A stretch of DNA of 64,000 nucleotides from NCBI RefSeq assembly GCF_008642355.1, contig NZ_CP029193.1, positions 7,340,001 through 7,404,000 on the forward strand. Reading direction: 5' to 3'. Below are positions 10,301 to 19,600 of this stretch, piece after piece; the first letter of the stretch is position 1, and every line of letters starts with the position of its first letter. The notes under the pieces were generated by a model that saw nothing but the letters and a program-made list of their open reading frames with translations, did no database searches and was not told the origin of the DNA. The DNA comes from Streptomyces venezuelae. Lineage in GTDB: Bacteria; Actinomycetota; Actinomycetes; Streptomycetales; Streptomycetaceae. A program made the position numbers and the translations under genes.

Positions 10301-13300
10301 CCTCACCGGCACGTACGTCGGTGTCATGTACCACGACTACGCTGCCGGCCTCGCCCAGGACGCCCAGTTGGAGGGCTACTCCATGCTCGCCGGTTCCGGC
10401 AGCGTGGTCTCCGGCCGGGTCTCCTACACCCTGGGCCTGGAAGGTCCGGCGGTGACGGTCGACACGGCGTGTTCGTCGTCGCTGGTCTCGATCCACTTGG
10501 CGGCTCAGGCGCTGCGTCAGGGCGAGTGCGACTTGGCTCTCGCGGGCGGTGTCACCGTCATGGCGACCCCCGAGGTCTTCACCGGCTTCTCGCGCCAGCG
10601 CGGCCTGGCCCCCGACGGCCGCTGCAAGCCGTTCGCGGCGGCTGCGGACGGCACAGGCTGGGGCGAGGGTGTAGGTGTGCTGTTGTTGGAGCGGTTGTCG
10701 GATGCGCGTCGCCGTGGTCGTCGGGTGCTTGGGGTGGTGCGGGGTTCGGCGGTGAATCAGGACGGTGCGAGCAATGGTTTGACGGCGCCGAATGGTCCGT
10801 CGCAGGAGCGGGTGATTCGGCAGGCGTTGGCGAGTGGTGGTCTTTCGGTTGGGGACGTCGATGTGGTGGAGGGGCATGGGACGGGGACGACGTTGGGTGA
10901 TCCGATTGAGGCGCAGGCTTTGTTGGCGACGTATGGGCAGGGGCGTTCGGTGGATCGGCCGGTGTGGTTGGGGTCGGTGAAGTCGAATATTGGTCATACG
11001 CAGGCGGCTGCGGGTGTTGCGGGTGTCATCAAGATGGTGATGGCGATGCGGCGTGGTGTGGTGCCGGCGAGTTTGCATGTGGATGTGCCGACGCCGCATG
11101 TGGATTGGGAGTCGGGTGGGGTGCGGTTGGCGGTGGAGGCGGTGCCGTGGCCGGGGGTGAGGGATGGGGGTGTGCGTCGTGCGGGGGTGTCGTCGTTTGG
11201 TGCGTCGGGGACGAATGCGCATGTGATTGTGGAGTATGTTCCCGAGCCGGTCGCTGAGGTTGCTGTTGAGCCGGAGGGTGGGGCGGTTGGTGATGGTGTG
11301 CTGGTGCCGTGGGTGGTGTCGGCGCGGAGTGCGCGGGCGCTGCGCGACCAAGCACGCCGACTGAGCGAGGCGGTGACGCGCGACTCGGCCGTGGCGATAC
11401 GTGACGTGGGCTGGTCCCTGCTGCGTTCGCGCTCGCTCTTCGATCACCGTGCGGTGGTGATCGGTTCCGACCGCTCCGAACTGGTTGCGGGAATCGAGGC
11501 GTTGGCCACTGACGAGGCACATCCGGCGTTGACCCAGTCCGGTGAGAGCGCAGCCGCCCAGCGCGGAGACATGGTCTGGTTGTTCAGTGGTCAGGGCAGT
11601 CAGGTGGTGGGGATGGGGGCCGGGTTGTATGAGCGGTTCCCTGTGTTTGCCGAAGCCTTTGATGAGGTGTGCGGGCTGCTTGACGCGGAGTTGGGTGGTT
11701 CGGTTCGGGGGGTTGTGTTCGGGGGGCCGCGGGAGCGGCTTGATCACACGATGTGGGCGCAGGCCGGGTTGTTCGCGTTGCAGGTGGGGTTGGCCCGGTT
11801 GTGGGAGTCGGTGGGGGTGCGGCCGGATGTGGTGGTCGGGCATTCCGTCGGGGAGATCGCGGCGGCGTATGTCGCGGGGGTGTTCGGGCTTGCGGATGCG
11901 TGCAAGGTGGTGGGTGCGCGGGCGCGGTTGATGGGTGGGTTGCCCGAGGGTGGTGCGATGTGCGCGGTGCAGGCCGCACCCGAGGAGCTGGCAGCGGATC
12001 TGGAGGGTTCCGCGGTGAGTATCGCAGCGGTCAACACTCCCGATTCCACGGTCATTTCAGGCCCGGCTGATGAGGTCGAGAAGGTCACCGGACTCTGGCG
12101 GGGGAGGGGCCGTAAGACCAAGGCGCTCGCCGTCAGTCACGCGTTCCATTCCGTCTTGATGGAGCCGATGCTCGCGGACTTCACCGAAGCGATACGTGAC
12201 GTGAAGTTCGCGGCGCCCAGGGTCCCGCTGATGAGCAACGTCACCGGTCGGGAAGCCGGGGCGGAGATCACCGCTCCGGAGTACTGGGCCGAACACGTAC
12301 GCCAGGCCGTTCTCTTCCAGCCCGCCATCACCGAAGTCGCCCACCGAGCAGACGCGTTCGTCGAGCTGGGGCCCGCCCCGGTCCTGAGCACTGCCGCCCA
12401 GCACACCCTGGACGACCTCGCCGATCCGCAATCCCCCGAGGCCGTACTTGTCTCCTCGCTCGCCGGTGAGCGTTCCGATGAACGGGCGTTCCTGGCCGCC
12501 ATGGCCCGTCTCCATACAGCCGGTGTGGATGTGGACTGGTCGGTGTTGTTCCCGGCCGATCCGGTGCCGTGCATGGTTGAGCTGCCTACGTATGCGTTTC
12601 AGCGGGAGCGTTTCTGGTTGGCGGGGCGTGTGGGGGGTGGGGATGCGGCGGGGCTGGGTCTGGTGGCTGCGGGGCATCCGTTGTTGGGTGCGGCGGTGGA
12701 GTTCGCCGATCGGGGTGGCTGCCTCCTGACCGGGCGTTTGTCGCGTTCGGGGGTCTCGTGGCTTGTTGATCATGAGGTTGGCGGGGCGGTGTTGGTGCCG
12801 GGTGCGGCGTTGGTGGAGTGGGCGTTGCGGGCCGGTGATGAGGTCGGTTGTGCGGTTGTGGATGAGTTGATGTTGCAGGTGCCTGTGGTGGTGCCCGAGG
12901 GGTCCGGGTTGCGGGTGCAGGTGGTGGTGGGTGAGGCGGGGGAGGACGGGCGTCGCGGCATTCATGTCTACAGCCGTCCCGATGCCGGTGCCGAGACCTC
13001 CGCAGGCGTGGGTGGTGACGACTCGTGGGTCTGCCACGCCACCGGCGTACTCGCCCCCGAAGCCGAGGCCCGAACGGTCGAAGCGCCGACCGGAGCATGG
13101 CCCGGAGCGGGTGCTGTGCCCGTGGATCTGGAGGGCTTCTACGAGCGCGTGGCCGACGCGGGCTACGCGTACGGCCCGGCATTCCAGGGGCTGCGGGCCG
13201 CCTGGCGGGACGGTCAGGACGTGCTGGCCGAGGTCGCCCTGCCCGAGGCCGCAGGCACGCACGACGGCTACGGCATCCACCCCGCCCTCCTCGACGCCAC

Positions 13301-16300
13301 CCTTCACCCCGCCCTGCTGCTCGACTGGTCCGACGGGGGACCCGAGGACGACGGCAAGGTCTGGCTGCCGTTCACCTGGAACCAGGTTTCCTTGTGGGCT
13401 GCGGGGGCCGGCACCGTACGTGTGCGGCTGTCGCCCGGAGCGCATGACGAGACCGAGCGGGAAGTGCGAGTTCTGGTCACTGACACCACCGGGGCGAACG
13501 TCCTGAGTGTGGCATCCGTGACGATGCGGCCCGCCGACCTCGAGCAACTGCAGTCCGCGCCGACGCAGGACGACGGTCTGTTCGCGGTGGAGTGGACCCC
13601 GCTTCCCGCTCCGCAGGGGGCAGAGGTGTCCGGTGCCGGGGGCTGGGTTGCCCTTGCGGGCGGCGGCGGTGGTGGCGGGCTGGCTGATGTGGTGTCGGCG
13701 GTGGGTGATGTGGTGCCGTGGGCGGTGTTGGCGCCCGTTGATGCCTCCGGGGCTGACCCGTTGCGGGTTGCGGAGGGTGTGCTGTCGCTGGTGCAGGAGT
13801 TCCTGGCCGCGCCGGAGCTGGGCGAGTCCCGTCTTCTTGTGGTGACGCGCTCCGCTGTCGCCACGGATGGCGACGGTGATGTGGATGTGTCCGCGGCTGC
13901 GGTGTGGGGGCTGGTGCGCAGTGCGCAGTCGGAGAACCCGGGCCGCTTCGTCCTGCTCGACATTGATGGAGACCTGCGGACGGATGACGGTGAGGGTGCG
14001 CTGCCGCAGGCCCGCATACGCCACGCCGTGGAAGACCTCGACGAACCCCAACTCGCCCTACGCGACCACACATTGCTGCTCCCGCGGCTCGTCCGCGCAA
14101 GCGGTGGCGCCAGGATCGCCATGCCCCATGACCGCGCCTGGCGCCTGGACAAGGGGAGCGCCGAGACGCTGGAGAGTGTGGCGCCGGTCGCGTACCCCGA
14201 GGTGCTGGAGCCTTTGGGGCCGGGGCAGGTACGGCTCGGCATCCACGCCGCGGGCATCAACTTCCGCGACGTCCTGGTCAGCCTCGGCATGGTGCCGGGG
14301 CAGATCGGCCTGGGCGGCGAAGGTGCGGGTGTCGTGACGGAGGTCGGCCCCGGCGTGACGCACCGGTCGGTGGGCGACCGCGTCATGGGAGTGCTCCACG
14401 GGTCCTTCGGCCCGACGGCCGTCGCGGACACGCGGATGGTCGCGCCGGTGCCGCGGGGCTGGGACATGCGGGAGGCGGCCGGTATGCCGGTCGCGTACCT
14501 GACGGCTTGGTATGGGCTGGTCGAGTTGGCCGGGTTGAGGGCGGGCGAGCGGGTGTTGATCCATGCCGCGACGGGTGGTGTGGGGATGGCGGCGGTGCAG
14601 ATCGCGCGGCATCTCGGGGCGGAGGTGTTCGCCACGGCGAGCCCGGCGAAGCATGGCGTGCTGGAGGAGATGGGCGTCGACGCCGCGCACCGTGCGTCCT
14701 CGCGGGATCTCGTCTTCGAGGATGTGTTCCGGCGGGCCACGGATGGGCGAGGTGTGGATGTCGTGCTGAACAGCCTCACCGGAGAGTTCATCGATGCCTC
14801 TCTGCGGTTGCTGGGTGAGGGTGGTGGCCGGTTCCTGGAGATGGGCAAGACCGACGTACGCGCTGCCGGGGAGGTGGGCGCGGAGCACCCGGGCGTCACG
14901 TACACCGTCTACGACCTCGTCACCGACGCCGGGCCGGACCTGATCGAGGCGATGATGCGGGACCTCGGCGAGCGGTTCGCGTCAGGGTCCCTGGCTCCCC
15001 TTCCCGTACGTTCCTGGCCGCTGGACCGGGCACGCGAGGCGTTCCGGTTCATGAGCCAGGCCAAGCACACGGGCAAGCTCGTGCTCGACGTACCCGCCCC
15101 GCTCGACCCCGACGGTACGGTGCTGATCACCGGTGGCACCGGCGCGCTCGGGCAGGTCGTGGCGGAGCACCTGGTGCGGGAGTGGGGCGTACGACATGTG
15201 TTGTTGGCGAGCCGACGGGGCCCCGACGCGCCGGGGGCGCACGAACTGGTGGCGCACATCGCTGAGTTGGGCGCCGAAGTGACCCTTGTCGCGGCGGATG
15301 TGAGTGATCCGGCGTCGGTGGCGGAGTTGGTGGGCAAGACGGATCCCTCGCATCCGCTGACCGGTGTCGTGCATGCGGCGGGTGTGCTGGAGGACGCGGT
15401 GGTGACCGCGCAGACCCGGGAAGGGTTGGCGAAGGTGTGGGCGGCGAAGGCGGCTGCCGCGGTGAACCTGGACGCGGCGACGCGGGACATGCGTCTGGGT
15501 CTGTTCGTGGTGTTCTCGTCCGCCGCTGCGACGCTGGGCAGTCCGGGGCAGGCCAACTACGCGGCGGCGAACGCGTACTGCGACGCGCTGATGCGGCACC
15601 GCAGGGTCCGGGGTCTGGCGGGACTCTCGGTCGGATGGGGCCTTTGGGATTCCTCGGACGACAGGCAGAGCAACGAGGAATCCGACGGCACATCGGGCGA
15701 CGCGACAAGCGGAACGACACACGGCAGGCCGGACGGAACGACAGGCGGAACATCAGACGGCAGGCCAGGCGGTATGGCGGGCGGAACGTCAGACGGCAGG
15801 CCGGGCGGAATGACGGGCGGGCTCACCGGCACCGACATCGCCCGCATGAGCCGCATCGGCGTCAAGGCCATGACCAAAGCCCACGGCCTCGCCCTCCTGG
15901 ACGCCGCACACCGCCACGGCCACCCCCACCTCGTGGCCGCCGACCTCAACCCCCGGGTCCTCTCCGGTAAACCGGCCGCCGCCCTCCCCCCGCTCCTCCG
16001 CGCCTTCGCCGGTGGCCGGGGATCCGCGCGGCCGACCGCCGCCACGGCGGCCCGGCAGAGCACCGACTGGGCGGGCAAGCTGTCCGCGCTCACCGCCGAG
16101 GAACAGCACCGCACCCTGCTCGACCTGGTGCGGACGCACGCGGCGGCCGTCCTCGGGCACGCCGGTACCGACGCGGTCCGCGCCGACGCCCCCTTCCAGG
16201 ACCTCGGCTTCGACTCCCTCACCGCGGTCGAACTGCGCAACAGGCTGTCCGCCGCCACCGGCCTGCGCCTGCCCGCCACGTTCATCTTCCGGCACCCCAC

Positions 16301-16598
16301 GCCGTCGGCCATCGCCGAAGAACTGCGCACGCAGCTGTGCCCCGTGGGGGCCGACCCGTCCGCCCCGCTCTTCGGCGAGCTGGACAAGCTGGAGACGGTG
16401 ATCGCGGGGCACACGCACGACGAGGACACGCGCGGGCGCCTCGTGGCGCGCCTGCAGAGCCTGCTGTGGCGCCTGGACGACACCGCGAGCGGGGCGGGTG
16501 ACACCGACGGGGACGCGGCCGACAGCGAGGACCGTGACCTCGAATCCGCGTCGGACGACGAGCTCTTCGAGCTGATCGACCGAGAACTGCCCTCTTGA
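4365..16598 (+). CDS. monAV: Modular polyketide synthase, modules 7 (KS-AT-DH-KR-ACP) and 8 (KS-AT-DH-ER-KR-ACP)
   Basis: 4077 residues. An N-terminal coiled-coil docking segment (1-33) precedes KS7 (Cys204). AT7 has GHSQGE (Ser654) and YASH near 752, the methylmalonyl signature. DH7 has His961. KR7 starts near 1487 and has the LDD motif (B-type). ACP7 Ser is 1803. There is no ER. Module 8 has KS8 (Cys2036), AT8 with GHSVGE (Ser2494) and HAFHS near 2592 (malonyl), DH8 (His2803), ER8 (about 3289-3560), KR8 (from about 3584) and ACP8 (Ser3951), then a C-terminal docking tail. Predicted chemistry is propionate with a double bond, then acetate fully reduced, matching monensin C10-C13. KS7 reads SSPQLR where its paralogues read DPQQR. 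Linkers carry low-complexity repeats (TEPG x4, a glycine run, an N/T/E/D-rich stretch). Confidence 0.93.
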   Translation: MASEEELVDYLKRVAAELHDTRQRLREVEDRRQEPVAVVGMACRFPGGIETPEGLWDLVAAGDDAIEPFPTDRGWDLEGIYHPDPDHPGTCYVREGGFLTAADRFDSDFFGFSPREALASSPQLRLLLETSWEALERAGIDPATLKGSPTGVYVGAATTGNQTQGDAGGKATEGYAGTAPSVLSGRVSFTLGLEGPAVTVETACSSSLVAMHLAANALRQGECDLALAGGVTIMSTPEVFTGFSRQRGLAPNGRCKPFAASADGTGWGEGAGLILLERLSDARRNGHDILAVIRGSAINQDGASNGFTAPNGPSQRRVIRQALAGANLSTSEIDVVEAHGTGTKLGDPIEAEALIATYGKEREDDRPLWLGSVKSNIGHTQAAAGVAGVIKMVMALRRELLPATLNVDEPTPHVQWEGGGVRLLTEPVPWARGDRPRRAGVSSFGISGTNAHVILEEAPEASALPVEEASPGAVVPWVLSGRSEEALREQAHRLHEFAAGDGAEALPGEVGWSLATTRSVFEHRAVVVGRDRDELVTGVATLAAGEASPDVVSGVASGDVGPGPVLVFPGQGSQWVGMGAQLLEESPVFAARIGECERALSEYVDWSLTEVLRGDGGELSRVEVVQPVLWAVMVSLAAVWADQGIVPAAVIGHSQGEMAAACVAGALSLEDAARIVAVRSDALRQLQGHGDMASVGTSAERVVELIGDRPGVSVAAVNGPSSTVISGSPEHVAAVVAEAEECGLRARVIDVGYASHNPQIDALHDLLSERLADIRPVSTDVAFYSTVTAERLADTTALDTAYWITNLRQPVRFAETVEALLADGYRLFIEASAHPVLALGMEETIERADVPATVVPTLRRDHGDTAQLTRAAAQAFAAGAYIDWRRWFPADPAPRTVDLPTYAFQRRRYWLPVDGVGDVRSAGLRRLEHTLLPAALGLADGALVLTGRLSASGGGDWLADHAVAGTTLVPGAALVEWALQAADEAGCTTLEELTLQAPLVLPGNGGLQVQVVVGAADEQGGRREVRVFSRAEAESATEPGTEPGTEPGTEPGGGQGRDEDWLCHATGVLSPDAGDVPEGLSGQWPPTDAEPVQIGDLYERAASAGYEYGPSFRGLRAVWRQGRDLLAEVRLPEEAGSGDGFGIHPVLLDAALHPALLLADDTSGEHENGNPNLPFAWNGVSLWATGAATVRVRLTPYEDGGEDEGEGGGGGGGGGALRVTVADAMGAPVLSVDSLALRPADPELLRSAGRTGGVTPNLFTVEWTALPSAAAVGANSNAWAVLGRQTPAWADPDTPHYLDLPALLAFLDEGAQAPATVLVETATPSSGTVDARGRAAAEHILGLLRDWLAEPRLTETRLVLVTHGAVPVATAAPDDDRNPGCIDVPASALWGLIRAAQAEHPDRFVLLDIVDAVDADASAAAVAAALATDEPQLAVRRGVALAPRLARATAQTGTTANANSNTETNTNTDTETDAKTDTEAESTLTPNGTVLIAGGTGMMGALVAEHLVSTWAVRHLLLVSRQGPDAPGARELTDRLTGLGAAVRIVAADLTDARATADLVASVDPAHPLTGVIHAAGVLDDAVVTAQTDEQLARVWAAKASVAANLDAATTDLPLGLFLMFSSAAGVLGNAGQAGYAAANAFVDALVARRRATGLPGLSIAWGLWARGSAMTRHLDDADLARLRAGGVKPLLDEQGLALLDAARAAATHTSLLVAAGIDVRELSADDVPAILRNLAGRTRRRAAADTAVEQGALERRLAGLDQTERRAAVTDVVRECVAAVLGHRSASDVRTEANFKDLGFDSLTAVQLRNRLSAASGLRLPATLAFDHPTPQALAAHLCTRLGGATAAPATPSSAAPPVPTTDDPVAIVAMACKYPGGVTTPEGLWDLVEAGVDTVGAFPTTRGWDLERLFHPDPDHPGTSYADEGAFLPDAGDFDAAFFGINPREALAMDPQQRLLLEASWEVFERAGIDPTTLKGSLTGTYVGVMYHDYAAGLAQDAQLEGYSMLAGSGSVVSGRVSYTLGLEGPAVTVDTACSSSLVSIHLAAQALRQGECDLALAGGVTVMATPEVFTGFSRQRGLAPDGRCKPFAAAADGTGWGEGVGVLLLERLSDARRRGRRVLGVVRGSAVNQDGASNGLTAPNGPSQERVIRQALASGGLSVGDVDVVEGHGTGTTLGDPIEAQALLATYGQGRSVDRPVWLGSVKSNIGHTQAAAGVAGVIKMVMAMRRGVVPASLHVDVPTPHVDWESGGVRLAVEAVPWPGVRDGGVRRAGVSSFGASGTNAHVIVEYVPEPVAEVAVEPEGGAVGDGVLVPWVVSARSARALRDQARRLSEAVTRDSAVAIRDVGWSLLRSRSLFDHRAVVIGSDRSELVAGIEALATDEAHPALTQSGESAAAQRGDMVWLFSGQGSQVVGMGAGLYERFPVFAEAFDEVCGLLDAELGGSVRGVVFGGPRERLDHTMWAQAGLFALQVGLARLWESVGVRPDVVVGHSVGEIAAAYVAGVFGLADACKVVGARARLMGGLPEGGAMCAVQAAPEELAADLEGSAVSIAAVNTPDSTVISGPADEVEKVTGLWRGRGRKTKALAVSHAFHSVLMEPMLADFTEAIRDVKFAAPRVPLMSNVTGREAGAEITAPEYWAEHVRQAVLFQPAITEVAHRADAFVELGPAPVLSTAAQHTLDDLADPQSPEAVLVSSLAGERSDERAFLAAMARLHTAGVDVDWSVLFPADPVPCMVELPTYAFQRERFWLAGRVGGGDAAGLGLVAAGHPLLGAAVEFADRGGCLLTGRLSRSGVSWLVDHEVGGAVLVPGAALVEWALRAGDEVGCAVVDELMLQVPVVVPEGSGLRVQVVVGEAGEDGRRGIHVYSRPDAGAETSAGVGGDDSWVCHATGVLAPEAEARTVEAPTGAWPGAGAVPVDLEGFYERVADAGYAYGPAFQGLRAAWRDGQDVLAEVALPEAAGTHDGYGIHPALLDATLHPALLLDWSDGGPEDDGKVWLPFTWNQVSLWAAGAGTVRVRLSPGAHDETEREVRVLVTDTTGANVLSVASVTMRPADLEQLQSAPTQDDGLFAVEWTPLPAPQGAEVSGAGGWVALAGGGGGGGLADVVSAVGDVVPWAVLAPVDASGADPLRVAEGVLSLVQEFLAAPELGESRLLVVTRSAVATDGDGDVDVSAAAVWGLVRSAQSENPGRFVLLDIDGDLRTDDGEGALPQARIRHAVEDLDEPQLALRDHTLLLPRLVRASGGARIAMPHDRAWRLDKGSAETLESVAPVAYPEVLEPLGPGQVRLGIHAAGINFRDVLVSLGMVPGQIGLGGEGAGVVTEVGPGVTHRSVGDRVMGVLHGSFGPTAVADTRMVAPVPRGWDMREAAGMPVAYLTAWYGLVELAGLRAGERVLIHAATGGVGMAAVQIARHLGAEVFATASPAKHGVLEEMGVDAAHRASSRDLVFEDVFRRATDGRGVDVVLNSLTGEFIDASLRLLGEGGGRFLEMGKTDVRAAGEVGAEHPGVTYTVYDLVTDAGPDLIEAMMRDLGERFASGSLAPLPVRSWPLDRAREAFRFMSQAKHTGKLVLDVPAPLDPDGTVLITGGTGALGQVVAEHLVREWGVRHVLLASRRGPDAPGAHELVAHIAELGAEVTLVAADVSDPASVAELVGKTDPSHPLTGVVHAAGVLEDAVVTAQTREGLAKVWAAKAAAAVNLDAATRDMRLGLFVVFSSAAATLGSPGQANYAAANAYCDALMRHRRVRGLAGLSVGWGLWDSSDDRQSNEESDGTSGDATSGTTHGRPDGTTGGTSDGRPGGMAGGTSDGRPGGMTGGLTGTDIARMSRIGVKAMTKAHGLALLDAAHRHGHPHLVAADLNPRVLSGKPAAALPPLLRAFAGGRGSARPTAATAARQSTDWAGKLSALTAEEQHRTLLDLVRTHAAAVLGHAGTDAVRADAPFQDLGFDSLTAVELRNRLSAATGLRLPATFIFRHPTPSAIAEELRTQLCPVGADPSAPLFGELDKLETVIAGHTHDEDTRGRLVARLQSLLWRLDDTASGAGDTDGDAADSEDRDLESASDDELFELIDRELPS
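7473..7520 (+). repeat. Four 12-nt tandem units (TEPG x4) in module 7
   Basis: ACCGAGCCCGGG repeated, with small changes in units 3 and 4, inside the DH7 region. A GGCGGT run (7983-8006) lies further on in the same linker zone. Confidence 0.85.
8715..8811 (+). repeat. Low-complexity N/T/E/D-rich linker before KR7
   Basis: Codons read mainly AAC, ACC, GAA and GAC, giving a polar unstructured segment between the KR structural subdomain and the catalytic KR of module 7. Confidence 0.75.
11571..12330 (+). repeat. Malonyl-AT tract nearly identical to 18387-19146 (module 8 versus module 9)
   Basis: Constant offset of 6816 over most of the AT domain, with a few substitutions. The first ~60 bases of the window (end of AT6) also match 12290-12345. 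Confidence 0.85.
15723..15830 (+). repeat. Three 36-nt tandem units inside the module 8 ketoreductase
   Basis: The same unit as in module 6, at 15723, 15759 and 15795, but the middle copy has diverged (GRPGGMAGGTSD). The units are in frame and lie at the same place in the domain. Confidence 0.85.
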
Positions 16599-16631
16599 AC
16601 CTGGACCAGGAGTTGACCAGGAGGGCCGGGA

Positions 16632-19600
16632 GTGGACCTGACCAGGAGCGGAGAAGACATGCCGGGTGGGAAAGACATGCCGGGTACGGAGGACAAGCTC
16701 CGCCACTACCTGAAGCGCGTGACGGCGGATCTCGGACAGACCCGCCAGCGCCTGCGTGACATGGAGGAGCGGCAGCGGGAACCGATCGCCGTCGTCGCGA
16801 TGGCCTGCCGGTACCCGGGCGGCGTCGCCTCGCCGGAACAGCTCTGGGACCTCGTGGCCTCGCAGGGCGACGCCATCGAGGAGTTCCCCACCGACCGCGG
16901 CTGGGACGTGGCCGGCCTCTACCACCCGGACCCGGACCACCCGGGCACCACCTACGTACGCGAAGCCGGGTTCCTCCGGGACGCCGCCCGCTTCGACGCC
17001 GACTTCTTCGGCGTCAACCCGCGCGAGGCGCTCGCCGCCGACCCGCAGCAGCGCGTACTCCTCGAAGTCGCCTGGGAGCTGTTCGAGCGGGCGGGCATCG
17101 ACCCCGGCACACTCAGGGACACGCTCACCGGCGTGTACGCGGGAGTGTCCAGCCAGGACCACATGTCGGGGGAGCAGGTCCCGCCGGAGGTCGAGGGGTA
17201 CGCGACCACGGGCACCTTGGCCAGCGTCATCTCCGGCCGCATCGCGTACACCTTCGGCCTGGCGGGCCCGGCGGTGACGCTCGACACGGCGTGCTCGGCG
17301 TCGCTGGTGGCCATCCACCTGGCATGCCAGGCTCTCCGCCAAGGTGACTGCAACCTGGCTCTCGCGGGCGGAGTGACCGTACTCTCCACGCCCACGGCGT
17401 TCGTGGAGTTCTCGCGGCAGCGGGGCCTGGCACCGGACGGACGCTGCAAGCCGTTCGCGGCGGCCGCCGACGGCACCGGATTCTCCGAGGGCGTCGGCCT
17501 GATCCTCCTGGAACGCCTCTCCGACGCCCGCCGCAACGGCCACCGCGTACTCGGTGTCGTACGCGGATCAGCCGTCAACCAGGACGGCGCGAGCAACGGT
17601 CTCACCGCGCCCAACGACGTCGCCCAGGAACGGGTGATCCGCCAGGCCCTCACCCACGCCCGCGTCACGCACGACGCCGTCGACGCCGTGGAGGCACACG
17701 GCACCGGCACGACGCTCGGCGACCCCATCGAGGGCAACGCCCTCCTCGCCACGTACGGAAAGGGCCGCCCGGCGGACCGCCCACTGTGGCTCGGCTCGGT
17801 GAAGTCGAACATCGGCCACACGCAGGCCGCCGCGGGCGTCGCAGGTGTCATCAAAATGGTGATGGCGATGCGCCATGGGCAACTGCCCGCCTCCCTGCAC
17901 ATCGACCGCCCCACGCCCCACGTGGACTGGGAGGGCGGGGGAGTGCAGCTCCTCACCGACCCCGTGCCGTGGCCCGAGACGGACCGTCCTCGGCGGGCGG
18001 GCGTCTCCTCCTTCGGCATCAGCGGCACCAACGCCCACCTGATCCTGGAACAGGCCCCCGCGCCGTCCGCCCCCGAAGGCTCCGAGACGCGGCGTGATCT
18101 CGTGGTGCCGTGGGTGGTCTCGGCACGCAGCCCAGAAGCACTGCGAGCCCAGGCTCGCGCCCTCGCTCTCGCCTTCGCCGGGCGGGCCACCGAAACAGAC
18201 CGCATGGACACCCCCGTCGACATCGGCTGGTCGCTGCTTCGTACGCGTGCGCTGCACGAGCGCCGCGCCGTCGTGGTGGGCACGGACCGCGCCGAGCTGG
18301 TGGCCGGACTGGAGGCACTCGCGGCGGAAGAGCCGCACCCGGCCCTGGTGACCCCGCCTCCGGCGCCACTCGGTGCCGGAAAGCACATGGTCTGGTTGTT
18401 CAGTGGTCAGGGCAGTCAGGTGGTGGGGATGGGGGCCGGGTTGTATGAGCGGTTCCCTGTGTTTGCTGCCGCCTTTGACGAGGTGTGTGGGCTGCTTGAC
18501 GCGGAGTTGGGTGGTTCGGTTCGGGAGGTTGTGTTCGGGGGGCCGCGGGAGCGGCTTGATCACACGATGTGGGCGCAGGCCGGGTTGTTCGCGTTGCAGG
18601 TGGGGTTGGCCCGGTTGTGGGAGTCGGTGGGGGTGCGGCCGGATGTGGTGGTCGGGCATTCCGTCGGGGAGATCGCGGCGGCGTATGTCGCGGGGGTGTT
18701 CGGGCTTGCGGATGCGTGCAAGGTGGTGGGTGCGCGGGCGCGGTTGATGGGTGGGTTGCCCGAGGGTGGTGCGATGTGCGCGGTGCAGGCCACGCCCGAG
18801 GAGCTGGCAGCGGACCTCGAAGGTTCGGGTGTGAGCATAGCGGCGGTCAACACGACTGACTCGACGGTGATTTCGGGTCCGGCTGATGAGGTCGAGAGGG
18901 TTGTCGCGCTGTGGCGGGGGAGGGGTCGTAAGACCAAGGCGCTCGCCGTCAGTCACGCGTTCCATTCCGTCGTGATGGAGCCGATGCTCGCGGACTTCAC
19001 CGAAGCGATACGTGACGTGACGTTCGCGGCGCCCAGGGTCCCGCTGATGAGCAACGTCACCGGTCGGGAAGCCGGGGCGGAGATCACCGCTCCGGAGTAC
19101 TGGGCCGAACACGTACGCCAGGCCGTCCTCTTCCAGCCCGCCATCACCGAAGTCGCCGACCGAGCAGGCGCGTTCGTCGAGCTGGGCCCCGCTCCCGTCC
19201 TCGCCACCGCCACCCAGCACACCCTCGACGCCGTGGCCGACCCGCACGGAGAATTCGAGCCCGTCGTCACCGCCTCCCTACGTCACTCCGACCTGCCGGA
19301 CGACGTCGCCTTCGCGCAGGCCATGGCCCGGCTCCACACAGCCGGAATCGCCGTCGACTGGTCCGGGTGGTTCCCGGCCGACGCTTCGCCCCGCACCGTC
19401 GACCTGCCCACTTACCCTTTCCAGGGACGGCGCTTCTGGCTGGCGGACGTCGCGGTGCCCGGCGTCGCACCCGTGGCGGACGGGAAAGAGGCCGGGTTCT
19501 GGGCGGCCGTGGAAGGCGCGGATGTCCAGGCCCTCTGCGACACCCTGCACCTGAAGGACGATGCACACCGGACCGCCCTGGAGACGGTGTTCCCTGCGCT

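Noticed and set aside
8616..11843. A 1075-codon open frame on the minus strand across modules 7-8
   Set aside because: It lies antisense to well-motifed PKS domains. In very GC-rich DNA the opposite strand often lacks stops, and the product is His/Arg/Pro-rich without any motif.
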